NCBI GenBank assembly: GCA_973895155.1
Contig: OZ316891.1
Location: 22,754,001 to 22,818,000 of the forward strand
Source: Marsupella aquatica
Lineage: Eukaryota > Marchantiophyta
Direction: 5' to 3'
DNA: 64,000 nt
Position numbers and translations under genes: made by a program. This document shows, piece after piece, positions 13,009 to 24,907 of this stretch. A model generated the notes under the pieces. That model did no database searches, was not told the origin of the DNA, and saw only the letters and a program-made list of their open reading frames with translations. Every line of letters starts with the position of its first letter. Within the stretch, counting starts at the first letter, position 1.

Positions 13009-13206
13009 TCAATAGTCATCTAATCCTGACTGAACATCAATAGAACTATTGGAACCTGAATTCTCTGTGCTTTCCTCGCTAGTAGATATTTCACTACTCT
13101 CAGATCTTGATGTTGATTCAGCCTCCTCATCTACAAATCTTGAGGCACAAACAACCTCATTATCAATCAGAGGATGCCTCAAAAACTTTCTATCAGATCC
13201 CCTCAA
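13009..13206 (-). CDS. Possible acidic Ser-rich exon, function unknown
   Basis: An open frame of 65 residues, rich in Ser, Glu and Asp, lies in a segment that breaks the repeat pattern. Similar CCCCCTTACAATTCCTTTG sequences occur on both sides (about 12573 and 13229). It resembles the acidic C-terminal tails of plant transposon proteins, but nothing identifies it. It could be a terminal exon of a lost gene or chance. Confidence 0.2.
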   Translation of the reverse strand: MRGSDRKFLRHPLIDNEVVCASRFVDEEAESTSRSESSEISTSEESTENSGSNSSIDVQSGLDDY

Positions 13207-16200
13207 CAGTCATCGCCCCTTCTAGGAGTTCCCCCTTACAATTCCTTTGCAATTTAATAGAAAATACCCTAGTGGAGGGGTTGCGAGCTCTATGTGGGGC
13301 CACATGGCACTCTAGGGCCCACCTTCAGCCCTTAGCCCCAAATTGGTCATTTATGCTTGTCTTCAATGACTGCACTAGGGACACCTCAAATGATCACAAA
13401 TCCAGTCATTTGACTTATGTGACAGTCCATATGACATATGTAGTGACCCTATTTGTGGTCATTGGAACTTATGACACAACTTTGTGCAAAAATGACCCAA
13501 TGTTCAAGGTCCTAGTACCTCCCGAGAGAGCCCACTCTAGGTTCATTGCAAAAATAGAATATTCCTATACCTTTAACCAGCGCACACACCATAGAGGGAA
13601 GCACCACTACCACGCCCATTCCATTGGTGTTGCACTACCTCTTGGAGGAACAAACAAATGGCTCCATTTGCCTTTGGAACATAACATATTCATCCATGAT
13701 GGTGCTTTTGGAAAATCACTCCAATGTTGTATGACTTGGGAGTGATTTCCCCAAGGTTGCATCATCCCTTAAGTAATTGCGAAAACATGGCTCCAAAGTG
13801 CTCATGGTGCAACTAGTGGTTGGAGAATAGTAAGTATAGTGTCCCGCACCTATTGGAAAGGTTGCCAGCTCCATGTAGGGCCCCATGGCAGTCTAGGGCC
13901 CACTTCCAGCCCTTATCCCCAAACTGGTCATTTAGGTTGGTCCCTAATGACACCATGAGGGACCTCTGTAATGACCAGGTATGCAATCATTTGGTCCAAA
14001 TGACTGCCAAAATGACCCATATGGTAGTCATTGGCTTTAATGACACACCATTCCTCCAAAATGACCCAGTGAAGATTACACTACCTATCGGAGTGGCCCC
14101 TAGCAAATCCTTAGCAATTTAATAGAATATTCCTCACCCAAATGCCAGCACAAACATGACATAGTTAAATCGAAGGACAACAACCTTCCATTGGTTTTGC
14201 AAGAGAACTCTTAGAGAACAAGAAATCAACTATTATTTAACTTTGAATGTGATGGTATACATCCATGGTGACACTTTTGGAAAATCGCTCCAAAGCCGTA
14301 TGCCTTGGGAGTAATTTCCCCAAGGTTCCATCATGCCTTAACAAAATGCAAAAACATGGCTCCAAAGTGTTCATGGTGCAACTAGTGGTTGGAGAATAGT
14401 GGGTATAGTACCCCGCACCTAGTGGAGAGGTTGCCACCTTCATGTAGGGCCACATGGCACACTAGGGCCACCTTAAGCTCCTAGACTCAAAATGGTCATT
14501 TCTGATGGTCCATAATGACACCATGAGGGACCTCTATAATGACCCCATATGCAATCATTGTGCACAAATGACTTTCAAAATGACCCTTATTGCAGTCTTT
14601 GGCATTATGACACACTATTCCTCCAAAATGACCCAATGAAGATTACAACACCTACTCACAATGCCCCAACACTATTCATATGCAAAATGGAGTATTCCCC
14701 ATCCAAACACCGGCACAAACATGACACAATTACATCACAAGATGACAACCTTCCATTGGTGTTGCGCTACTTCTTGGAGAGACAAAAAATGACTTAGATA
14801 CGGTGGTATGCATCCATGGTGACACTTTTGGCAAATCACTCCAAAGTAGTATGACTTGGGAGTGATTTCCCCACTGAAGGTGCATCATGCCTTAAGTAAA
14901 CGCAAAAACATGTGTCCAAAGTGTTCATGGCACAACTAGTGGTTGGACAATGATGAGTATAGTGTCCCGCACCTAGTGGAGGGGGTTCTCAGCTCTATGT
15001 GGGGCCCCATGGCACTCTAGGGCCCACCTCCAGCCCCTAACCCCAAACTGGTCATTTGTGCTTCTGCTTAATGATTGCACAAAGGACCCCTCAAATGACC
15101 ACAAATCCAGTCATTTGACTTATGTGATAGCCCAATGACAGATTTAATGACCCTACTTGTAGTCATTGGTATTTATGACACCAATTTTTTTAGAAATGAC
15201 TCAATGAAGATTACACTACCTTCTTGAGTGCCCCGTCACTATTCATTTGCAAAATAGAATATTCCCCATCCAAACACCGGCACAAACATGACACAATTAC
15301 ATGGAAGGACAACAGCCTTGCACTACTTCTTGCAGAGACAAAAAAAAATGGCTTCATTTCCTTTTAGATAGGACGGTATGCATCAATGGTGACACTTTTG
15401 GCAAATCACTCCAAAGTGGTACGACTTGGGAGTGATTTCCCCAAAGGTGCATCATGCCTTAAGTAAACGCAAAAATATGTGTCCAAAATGTTTATGTCGC
15501 AACTAGTGGTTGGACAATGATGAGTATAGTGTCCCGCACCCAGTGAAGGGGTTCTCACCTCTATGTGGGGCCCCATGGCACTCTAGGGCCCACCTCAAGC
15601 CCCTAGCCCCAAACTGGTCATTTGTGCTTTTCCTTAATGATTGCATGAGGGACCCCTCAAATGACCACAAATCCAGTCATTAGACTGATATGACTCTCTA
15701 TATGACAGTTTTAATGACCCTACTTTTAGTCATTGGTATTAATGATGGGCCATTGCTCACATATGATCCAATAAAGGCCCTAGTACCTCCAAAGAGACCC
15801 AGCTTTAGATTCCTTACAAGATTGGAATATTCCTCTTCCCTAATCCCGCACCCACACCATACTGAGAAGCACAACTCCCCTACCCATTCAATTGGTGCAG
15901 CACTACCTCTTGGAGAACCAAAAACAACTTTTTTTTGCCTTTGGATGTGATGGTATGCATGCATGGTGACACTTTTGGCAAATCACTCCAAAGTGGTATG
16001 ACTTGGGAGTGATTTCCCCAAAGGTGCATCATGCCTTAAGTAAACGCAAAAATATGTGTCCAAAATGTTTATGTCGCAACTAGTGGTTGGACAATGATGA
16101 GTATAGTGTCCTGCACCCAGTGAAGGGGTTCTCACCTCTATGTGGGGCCCCATGGCACTCTAGGGCCCACCTCAAGCCCCTAGCCCCAAACTGGTCATTT

Positions 16201-16607
16201 GTGCTTTTCCTTAATGATTGCATGAGGGACCCCTCAAATGACCACAAATCCAGTCATTAGACTGATATGACTCTCTATATGACAATTTTAATGACCCTAC
16301 TTTTAGTCATTGGTATTAATGATGGGCCATTGCTCACATATGACCCAATAAAGGCCCTAGTACCTTCAAAGAGAGCCAGCTTTAGATTCCTTGCAAGATT
16401 GGAATATTCCTCTTCCCTAATCCCGCACCCACACCATACTGAGAAGCACAACTCCCCTGCCCATTCAATTGGTGCAGCACTACCTCTTGGAGAACCAAAA
16501 AACAACTTTTATTTGCCTTTGGATGTGATGGTATGCATGCATGATGACACTTTTGGCAAATCACTCCAAAGTCGTACGACTTGGGAGTGATTTCCCCAAA
16601 GGTGCAT

Positions 16608-17669
16608 CCCCTGGGCCCTCACTCTTACTATATTAAGTGAACCCCCCTGAGAACACACACCCCCCGTGTACCCCTTCTTAATATTTTTGTTCACAAAAAA
16701 AATCCCATTGTTAATGTAAAAATATTAACTTTTCCTATTAAATTTTATCCTTTTGTAAATTATAATAGAGTTTTTCAAGGAATTGAAAACATCCTTGAAT
16801 TTTTAGAATTACAAATATCATATTGAAATAGATAAAACTTTATCTTTCATAGGGGACTTGTATGTTATGCTCGATCTTCAAGGTACATATTTTATATATA
16901 AATAAACAAAATTAGTACGAGAGAAAATTATAGTTCTTCCTATAGTTTACACACAGCCATGCACTCTTGTCTTAGTGTTCGCAAAAGTGCCTCTGAACTT
17001 CTAGTTTCATAAGTACTATATATGTATAATCCAGGAATAATACTCCAAAGTCTGAACCAACTATAACAAACATTGTTGAGCGCCTGAGACCCCTCCCTCA
17101 ACACACAAACACATTTGGCCTCATACCTGGTTGTTTGATTCAAGGGAATTCAAAAGTAATCTTGTCCTTCCATGTGGGATTGATCCGTGGATCCCCATCA
17201 ATCCTAGTTTCCCAACCAAGTTGGGCCCAAAGATTATGGCCCAAAGATTATGGCCCAAAGATTATGGCCCAACATTTACTCAACTCCCCAGTTAACTCCT
17301 AAACATGCGGGTAAACATGTCTACCCAAACCCATTTGTTTCACCATAAGGGGACCAACGAAACCAAACTTGCCTTAAGACGATAAATAATTAAATGTTTG
17401 ATTTACTATATGGACACGTATGCAAATGAAGTGATGACATGTGTGCCAACCATATAGTGACGCTTGTACTTGGCATTTTGGGTACCCTTGCATAAGATTT
17501 ATGTGACATGTATTTGATAAGAGTCTTATTACTAATATTATGGCGAATGTATATAGAGGGATGTTGCCTACTTTAAAAACTATTATAAAAATTAGTTTGC
17601 ATTACATTAAAAATACCCTTGTGTTGTTCGCACGTCCTCCCTGTATTCGTAACACTAAGGACCCAGGGG
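16608..17669. mobile_element. 1062-bp non-autonomous inverted-repeat element inserted in a tandem unit
   Basis: It begins CCCCTGGGCCCTCA and ends with the inverted form of CCCCTGGGTCCTTA, giving imperfect TIRs that extend about 25 bp. It is flanked by GTGCAT at 16602-16607 and 17670-17675; deleting it restores the repeat-unit sequence GGTGCATCATGCC exactly. The interior is AT-rich with no convincing gene; GGCCCAAAGATTAT is repeated about three times near 17226-17270. Confidence 0.75.
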
Positions 17670-18429
17670 GTGCATCATGCCTTAAGTAAACGCAAAAACA
17701 TGTGTCCAAAGTGTTTATGTCGCAACTAGTGGTTGGACAATGATGAGTATAGTGTCCCACACCCAGTGGAGGGGTTCTCACCTCTATGTGGGGCCCCATG
17801 GCACTCTAGGGCCCACCTCCAGCCCCTAGCCCCAAACTGGTCAATCATTTGTGCTTGTGTTTAATGATTGCATGAGGGACCACACAAATGACCACAAGTC
17901 CAGTCACTTGACTTATATCACAGTCCATATGACAAATTTAATGACCCTACTTGTAGTCATTGGTATTTGTGATGCAAATGTTTTTAGAAATGACCTAATA
18001 AAGATTACACTAGCTCCTTGAATGCCCCATCACTATTTATTTGCAAATTAAAATATTCCCCATCCAAACATCGGCACAAACATGACACAATTACAACAAA
18101 GGATGACAACCTTCCATTGGTATTGCCCTACTTCTTGGAGAGACAAAAATGTTTCATTTGCCTTTGGAACGATAGTATGCGCGCATCTATATATGGTGAC
18201 ACTTCTGGAAAATCACTCCAAAGGTGTATGACTTGGGAGTGATTTCCCCAAAGCTAGGTGCATCATGCCTAAAGTAAATGCAAGACATGTGTTCAAATTG
18301 CTAATGCTGCAACCAATGGGAGGACAATGATGACTATTGTGTCCCGCACTTAGTGGAAGGGTTATCAACTATATCAATGACTCTACAATTATGACCGGTG
18401 TCTGGAATGACTATTGAGTATTTTAATCT

Positions 18430-18880
18430 TCATATCTCTTGGGTTCTTTAATGACTCTATAAGTAGTCATTTATGCAATAAGTCCATAATGACTGTATGT
18501 TATTGTAAACATTGATATATCATGATTTTTAGATTGACCCTATATTTAGTCATTTATGCGACAAGTCCATAATGACAGTATGTTGTTGTAAACACCGATA
18601 TATCCTAATTTCAAGATTGACTCTGGAGTTAGTCATTTATGAGAGAAGTCCATAATGACGGTATGTTCTTGTAAACACTGATATGTCCTAATTTTAAGAT
18701 TGACCCTAGAGTTAGTCATTTATGAGAGAACTCCATAATGACGTTATGTTCTTGTAAACATTATGTCCTAATTTCAAGATTGACCCTAGAGTTAGTCATT
18801 TATGGGAGAAATCCATAATGACAATATATTGTTGTAAACACTGATATATTCTCATTTTCAGATTGACCCTATATTACCGT
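18430..18880. repeat. ~101-bp tandem repeats near the CACTA-like end
   Basis: About five copies of a ~101-bp unit (TGTAAACACTGATATATCC ... GATTGACCCTAGAG ... AGTCATTTATG ... TCCATAATGAC) follow each other. They share the GTCATT/AATGAC motif with the larger array and lie between it and the terminus at 19232. Confidence 0.75.
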
Positions 18881-19232
18881 CATTTAACACCGTTGGTTAA
18901 AATGACGGTAATACATTTTTTGTCATTTATCACCGTTGTCCAGAGTGACTATAATGTTGCTAAACACTGATTTATCATTGTTGTTATTAATTGCGTCATT
19001 TAGGACATGTATCTAAATTGACCATTTAAGGAAATTGGGTCATTTTGGTTGCATCAGTCATTACAAACATTATACAAAATGACGCAAAAGTTAACATTTT
19101 GTCTTTTCGATCTATTGGTCATTGTGGACAGTCATTCCCCTGTCATTCTTTTTGTGTCATTAGAAATTTTGGTCATTTATTCATCTCCGTCATTGGGTGA
19201 TTGGTCATAAAGGGCCCTGTTTTCTTCTAGTG
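18880..19232. mobile_element. Right terminus of a second CACTA-like family
   Basis: Dense GTCATT/AATGAC motifs lead to a terminus that reads, inverted, CACTAGAAGAAAACAGGGCC, a CACTA-type end (CACTAG at 19227-19232 inverted). The DNMT-bearing gypsy sequence starts immediately after it. I could not find the matching left end, and no transposase gene is visible inside, so the element is probably non-autonomous. Confidence 0.55.
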
Positions 19233-19582
19233 TATGATGTGTTGGTGGGATGTATAGTGCTCTACCCCATGAGATTTATTCTTGATTTTTGGGAGGAATC
19301 AGTGTCATATTGACCTGATTGGCAGTCAGGAGATGCTCGATTAAGCAAATTGCCAGTGAGATTTAGTGGACCTGTGGGAGGCCCTAAGTCCACACCATTA
19401 TCTTTGGTAGCATTTAGTGGTGTAATTATTGGACCTCATGATTTGATTGAGGGTAATGCGCATGCACCAGATCTTCCACCATTGGAGGAGTCTCATGAGG
19501 AGCACATCATGCAGGGATTACCTGTTGGCAGTGTTGTGCCGCCAGTGTGGATGCACAGGCCTTGCCATAGGCAGCAGCACGA

Positions 19583-20364
19583 TTGGTACATGATGCATGG
19601 CATCATGCTTTTACACCTCAGTCAGGAGCAGAGCAGTCTCTTGCAGATGGACTGGTGACTCTTTCACCATTGGATACCACTCCTATTGCTTGGCAGTATC
19701 CATCAGAGGGTATTTGTTTGTTGGATCTTTTTGGTGGGATGAGCACTATATTGGCTATTGTTCTTCAGGCAAGAATTCCTGTACGTCGTTATTTGTATGT
19801 GGAGACAGATGAGATAGCACAGAGGGTCTCATTGCAACATGTGGCTATGTTGGTGGATAGATATCCACAGTTGTTGCCAGTGGATGCTGTTCGTGGTTAT
19901 CAGCATGCACTACCTGCTGATATTTCATTGTTGGGGGTGGATCATCTGCATCGTGTTGGCCCCATTGATTTGGTGTTTGCTGGTTAGCCATGTCAGGGCC
20001 AATCTAGAGCTGGCGTTAGATATGGACTTCATGATCCACGCTCTACATTGTTTTGGGAGATGTTACGGGTGCTGCGTCATCTTCAGCTACATCAGACAGT
20101 CTCTAGCATACATTTTGGAGAATGTGCCATTGTTAGGTGATGATCGTAGTTGGATTGTTGCCAGTGTTCACAAGGTGGCATCTTGGATTGGACTTGCTAT
20201 GTTATTGGATGTTGCACGTGTGGGTTCTCGTGCACATCGTCCACGCTTGTGGTGGACTAATTTGATCTCATGTGAGGTGCTGAAGCGCGCATTTGACAGC
20301 ATTCCACGCTCACCAGCCTTAGTGGTGGATGATATTTTGGATCCAGGGCGTCGTGCACAGGGTG
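19583..20364 (+). pseudogene. DNMT3-like cytosine-5 DNA methyltransferase, N-terminal half (motifs I-VIII)
   Basis: Motifs appear in canonical order: I (LLDLFGGMST), II (VETDEIAQ), IV (DLVFAG, stop, PCQGQSRAG, with the catalytic Cys in PCQ), a DNMT3-like block GLHDPRSTLFWE, VI (ENVPLL), VIII (AHRPRLWWTNL) and the PGRRAQ block. The order I to X and the last two blocks resemble DNMT3 rather than DRM, whose motifs are rearranged. The amber codon at 19985-19987 replaces one residue directly before PCQ and the frame shifts soon after, so this copy is dead. The enzyme family methylates cytosine C5 in DNA. It lies upstream of reverse transcriptase in the same polyprotein. Confidence 0.85.
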
Positions 20365-20384
20365 TGACCCAACCTTGTAATTAG

Positions 20385-23300
20385 GTGATTATTCCAAAAA
20401 GAGAATTAAAGTATCAAAATCATAAAAAAATTAAAATTTTAAGTTTTTTATAAGCCCCTTTAAGCAAAATTAAGTTAGTATAAGCTGAAATGGGTAAGGA
20501 TACCATTGGAAGACGTCAAGGCCACCCTGGTTTTCACATATTAAGCGTCAAGATGACAAGAAGTTGAAAGGAGCTTCAAAAATGAGGTGATGGCCTCCTT
20601 GCAGGGACGGCGCCGTCTTGGATGGCCTCCTCATGAAGACGGCAAAGACGGCGCCGGCTTGGACGGCTTCTACATAGGGACGGCCAGGACAACACCCATT
20701 TTTTTGCCAAGGATGGCCAACTGCTTTTGCGCCGGCCCGCGTGAAAAACTTGAGGATGTCTTGGACGGCCTCCACGCAGGGACGTCTAGGACGTCCACCC
20801 CGCCATGACCTAATGTGACGTCCGTGCCGGCCCGAGCCTTTTTCTCCATTTTTCTTGAGGGACGTCCATGGCGGCCGGCAGTAGGGCGCAAGCTTTGACC
20901 CTCAGTGCTCACTCGTTAGACCACCATTCGAGCTCGTTTCACTTGCTATAGCAGCACAACTGCCTAGAGATTGTTCACCCCAATTCTGAATTGCCATTGA
21001 TGAGACGTTGAGGAGTATTGGGTCATCAATGCTCTATGATTTCTTGGAATTGAAGAAATTGCAATTTTGAGAGCTTCGCCCACATTTCTATCTCTTTCCA
21101 ATTCATTTCTTCTCCCACAGCAGCACAGCTACCTTAGATTCCTGAGATTTCATTCTTGAGCCTCAATGCTTAGCCATTTTTAGGAGGAGAGCTCTCAAGC
21201 CTTCTCAGATTTTCTGAGCTATGGCCACCAGAAGCTTATCAATTAGTAAGGCCATTACGGTGACCTTACCCCCAGGTCCTAAGGCTTACTTTAGACTCCT
21301 AAGTAACCTGGTAGAGATGGGCTTGAGTTTCTTACTTTTTCTTCCTTGGGATATGGTGCATGGGTCCATCATTGCCGATTTTCTTCTTCCACCTTGAGCT
21401 GGCGCTTTCCGAAGTTCTACTAGAGGTTCAGCTTATGTGTGTACCGCTGCCGTTGTTTATGAGGTGTACTAGTTGAGCCAGGAGGGAGAGAGACTGATCT
21501 CTATTGGGGAGGACTTGATTATCCCCTACTTTAGAGGCACCAGGGACCGGAGGTCTGGTTGGAAGATTGATCAGTGCAGGAACCGGGAGCTAGCTCATCT
21601 ACTCCGATTCCTTGTACCTATCTTTCATCCGACCAAACCCATCAGGGCAATGGTTTACTTGACCAGCTCTATCATCGTATTATGGACCGGCAAGAGGAGG
21701 ATCAACTGGGCCCTAGCTCTTTCGGAGGTGATCGCCAAGCAGGTATGTGGCTGTCCTGTCTACTACCGGTGATACATATCTGACACCCTACTTGGCGCAC
21801 GTTTACTTTTCAAGAGGCTGCTTGTTACCAGTGGAGCTGAGCAATTGGAGGAGGAGAGCGAGATACTTTGAGCTCCCTCAGCCAGAGTTAGCGAGAGAGT
21901 TGACTCCACCCCCTACGACATCTCCGAGACCCCCTCCAATGGAGCAGACGTCAGCACCGATCTACCAGGGATGACTTCTCCCTCTTTTGTTGCTTCCACT
22001 TCTTACACGTCATGGACTGATTTTGTTGGTGATGCTAAGCGACTAGCTAGTGTGGCTGGTTTCAACCAGCATTTGGTAGATGAGGCCACTAGACTCTTGA
22101 GTTGTACTCCTCTGCAGTTACTTAGTTGACTGTATTTGTGCTTTGCTTTCTGAGTCTCATACTGCCCCACCCCCTCATGTTTCACCCCCTGCACCTTCAC
22201 CATAGCCTGATCACCCTATGGATGTGGATGAGCCGAAGGTACCTATTGCTGATTCTTCACTCCCTCCTCCATCCTCACCTACACCCCCTCTACCTGATCC
22301 CATTCCTTCCCCTATTATCGATTTTCCTATCCCTCCTATATTTACACCTGAGCATCCTCCATCTCCTACCCCTAAGCCTTTACCCCCTCCAGATCCATTC
22401 TCCTCCATTGAGGATATCACCCCTTGATGATTCATTTCCCTCTCCTACCAAGGAAGGAGATGAACCTATTCATGAGCCTATTCCCGAGACTGAGCCTGAG
22501 CCTGAGACTGTAGAGCCTTCCAGTGTACCATTTATAGCTCCTACTCCTCTGATGTCTCAGCCTCCTATTGTCTCTTTTGTTGCCGACATTGAGCCTCTTT
22601 TTGTCTTTCCCGCCCAGTTTGATAGGATGATTACGTCACTCATTGACGCACACACTCCCCTTGCACCTCCTTTACCTCCACTTATATTTGGTCGTGAGTC
22701 TTTTTCCTTTTCCACACACCTACGACATGATTCCAATTTCTCGTGGTATTCTATGGCTGCCTATCGACAAGCTGAGACTACCCACGATTGAGACTCCTGA
22801 CCTTTGGAGTTGGGTTTATCACTGTAGAAAGGTCATAGGACCTTTCCTTCTTCCAGCTCCAGACATTCCATGGCCACCAGATTACTTTGTTTGGATCGGA
22901 CCGGATGGACATCCCATCCGGAAGACCAATGAGCCCCGTTTGATTCGTTACCGTGAGGACCTTTTCCGTCGACAGTATTTGAAGGGACAGAGGACCAAAG
23001 GGAAGATAGCCCTTGGTTATGTAGCTCGCCTCCCTCTACTTGTAGTCGACCCTCCTCCTATTACAGTATGAGATTAGTATTTTATTTATAGACTTTTACT
23101 TAGCTTTGACTATTGATTATCCTTTAGTCAAAGTTGACTTTTACTTTACTTAGTTTAGACTTAGGAAATGAAGAGGCATGTCTCTTCATTCTCTTTAGCC
23201 CGTGGGCGATCTCATGTACTTATTGTGATACCAGTCTCATTTTGATACAGTGTGGATAGTTATTTGCATCTCCTCATCTTGGAGTTTTGTCCCTTGTACG

Positions 23301-24105
23301 TGTAATGCAATTTTGCAAGGAAGATTTGCATACCTTGGAATTTGATTACTTGTGCTAGGAGTCTACCCCTCCTTCGTATGGTAATGCATGTTGCAATTAT
23401 CGTAATAAGTAAAACCCAGAAAAATACAGTTTGTGGAATGTATTAGAAGATCCGTTAGTTGGTGCCTAATCCAAACTACAACATTTGTTGTCCATTTCTG
23501 TATTTACATGAAGGACTTATCTTTGGAAGATAAGTATTGCATGAAATCAAGAAATAGAAATCTATATGTTAAGAGGTAGCAACATTCTTAATTCACGGAT
23601 TTGAAGTACCATTGTGGTATACTGAATGTGCATTAGTTTTCCTTTGGGATTGTGCATCATTGAAGAAGAAAACATGTTGCCAGCATTTTAATGACACACT
23701 ACTATACACACAATCCAAAACTTATCTTGGGTTTTGTGAGCATAGACACTTCTTAAACGTAGATTTATGATAGAAACCTAGAGAGCAGTTATAGCAAGGT
23801 TATGTTTGACTTATCAACGTCTCAAATAATGCCATAGCTCTCTCTTAAGACATGGCATGGTGACGGAGTTAAATATTGCTAAACTATACCTCTAAAAGCT
23901 CTAAGATTCTATTATTCAGCAAATGTCCATTTTGTTCCTATTTTGTTAATTGTCTGTGTTTTGTTTGAGATTCTATTTTTCTTATAGATGTTGAGTACCA
24001 TCTCTAATTAAACCACTCAAAACACTTTAAAACATCTTTTTGTCCCATTCTTGTTCTTCCACGGGAACGGACACCAAGTTTTTAGCATATATTTGATGAT
24101 ATTTG
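20385..24105. mobile_element. 3.7-kb insertion splitting the methyltransferase
   Basis: The methyltransferase frame stops after PGRRAQGV and resumes at TYDKPDRPP near 24113, so roughly 20385-24105 is foreign. Its left part (20580-20880) is a degenerate repeat of GACGGC...TTGGACGGCCTCC. It carries plus-strand gag-like ORFs at 21222-23071. Exact ends and target duplication were not identified. From 23072 to 24105 no gene is visible. Confidence 0.6.
21222..23071 (+). pseudogene. Gag-like / putative plant transposon protein, interrupted
   Basis: A plus-strand reading frame begins around 21222 (MATRSLSISKAI) and continues through 21473-21772, with a block (IFHPTKPIRAMVYL ... INWALALSEVIAKQV) resembling the plant transposon protein family found beside Athila-like and other retroelements. 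A Pro-rich segment follows (about 21900-22430), then a block to 23071 (APDIPWPPDYFVWIGPDG). Stops and frameshifts separate the pieces. The domain assignment is from memory of the family and moderate; no catalytic function is implied. Confidence 0.5.
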
Positions 24106-24539
24106 CTTTTGTTAACATACGACAAACCTGATAGACCTCCATTGGCAATGGTCAATGCAGTTGGGCGCCCACGTTGTGCATTACCCACTCTTGTAAGCCA
24201 CTCTGCTTCATATGCATTCAGAGTAAGTGGTCCTAGACTTGTGTGGGGCACAGCTCTCCAGCAGTTAGTGGAATCTACTGCTGATGAGAGAGAGCGTGCT
24301 ATGGGATTTTTGACTGGTACCATTGCAGTTGCCTCTGTGTTAGAGGGTTTGCGGCGCCAAGTTCTTGGTCAAGTAATGGTTCTGAATTGTTTGACTTGGA
24401 TTATCAGCTTGGGAGTAGCTGAACAGTTGCGAATGCGCTCTGCTGGAATTACTGATTGTCCCTTGGTGAGCTTGCGGTCCACTGAGACAGTACTGACCAC
24501 AACTGGGGACGAGCAGACAGTCCATGGACCTATGACAGG
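24103..24539 (+). pseudogene. DNMT3-like cytosine methyltransferase, C-terminal half (motifs IX-X)
   Basis: This fragment completes the enzyme begun at 19583. It contains the target-recognition end and CALPTLVS, then ERERAMGFLTG (the xRE-x-MGF block preceding motif X) and RRQVLGQVM (motif X region). The frame is open for over 400 nt. The frame then reads HGPMTG and, after the MITE is removed, continues into the linker before reverse transcriptase, so enzyme and pol formed one polyprotein. Confidence 0.8.
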
Positions 24540-24907
24540 GGGTATTTACAAACGACAAGAAACAGAAAACAGTAACAGGAAACAGTTACTGGTAACAGGA
24601 AAGTGGGTGGTAATTTTTTTGGATTTTTTTTTTGGATTTTTTTTTGAAAATTTTTTTTGGGGAAAAAAAGTTTTTTTTTGTTTTGGTTTGTCATCATCAT
24701 ATTGCTAGCGCCCGGAGCTAACAATAGCAGCGCTTGGCGCTCGCAAAAAAAACCTGTGATTTTAATTATTTTGAAAAATAAGACTTTAAATGGTACATTT
24801 TTAGATCGTGTTTTTACTGGTAACAGTAAAATTTTCTTGGTAACAGGAAACTTTTTGCTGGTACCAGTAATCCTGTTTTCCTGTTTCCTGTCTCGGTGGT
24901 GATGCCC
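24540..24907. mobile_element. 368-bp MITE between methyltransferase and reverse transcriptase
   Basis: The ends are GGGTATTTACAAACGACAAG and, inverted, GGGCATCACCACCGAGACAG, followed on both sides by GAAACAG. The flanking sequence TATGACAGG is duplicated exactly at 24531-24539 and 24908-24916 (9 bp, or 11 bp counting CC before it). It has long T and A runs and no gene. A 9-bp duplication suggests a Mutator-like element. Confidence 0.75.

Larger units (their letters stand above)
12100..18360. repeat. Tandem array of ~570-bp units rich in AATGAC/GTCATT motifs
   Basis: The anchor motif CTAGGGCC recurs with spacing of about 581, 569, 555, 566, 577 and, after subtracting one insertion, 578 bp (anchors near 13308, 13889, 14458, 15013, 15579, 16156 and 17802). 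Each unit has a conserved GC-rich block (GTGTCCCGCACC...GGGGCCCCATGGCAC) followed by about 200 bp dense in AATGACC and GGTCATT in both orientations. Units at 15500 and 16080 are nearly identical. More diverged AATGACCCAATG sequence extends left to about 12100. ORFs here repeat with the units and look like artefacts. The array appears to be the subterminal part of the transposon ending at 19232. Confidence 0.8.

Noticed and set aside
13107-16590. ORFs of 60-212 residues within the ~570-bp repeats
   Set aside because: They recur with the repeat period on both strands, match no family, and reflect repeat composition.
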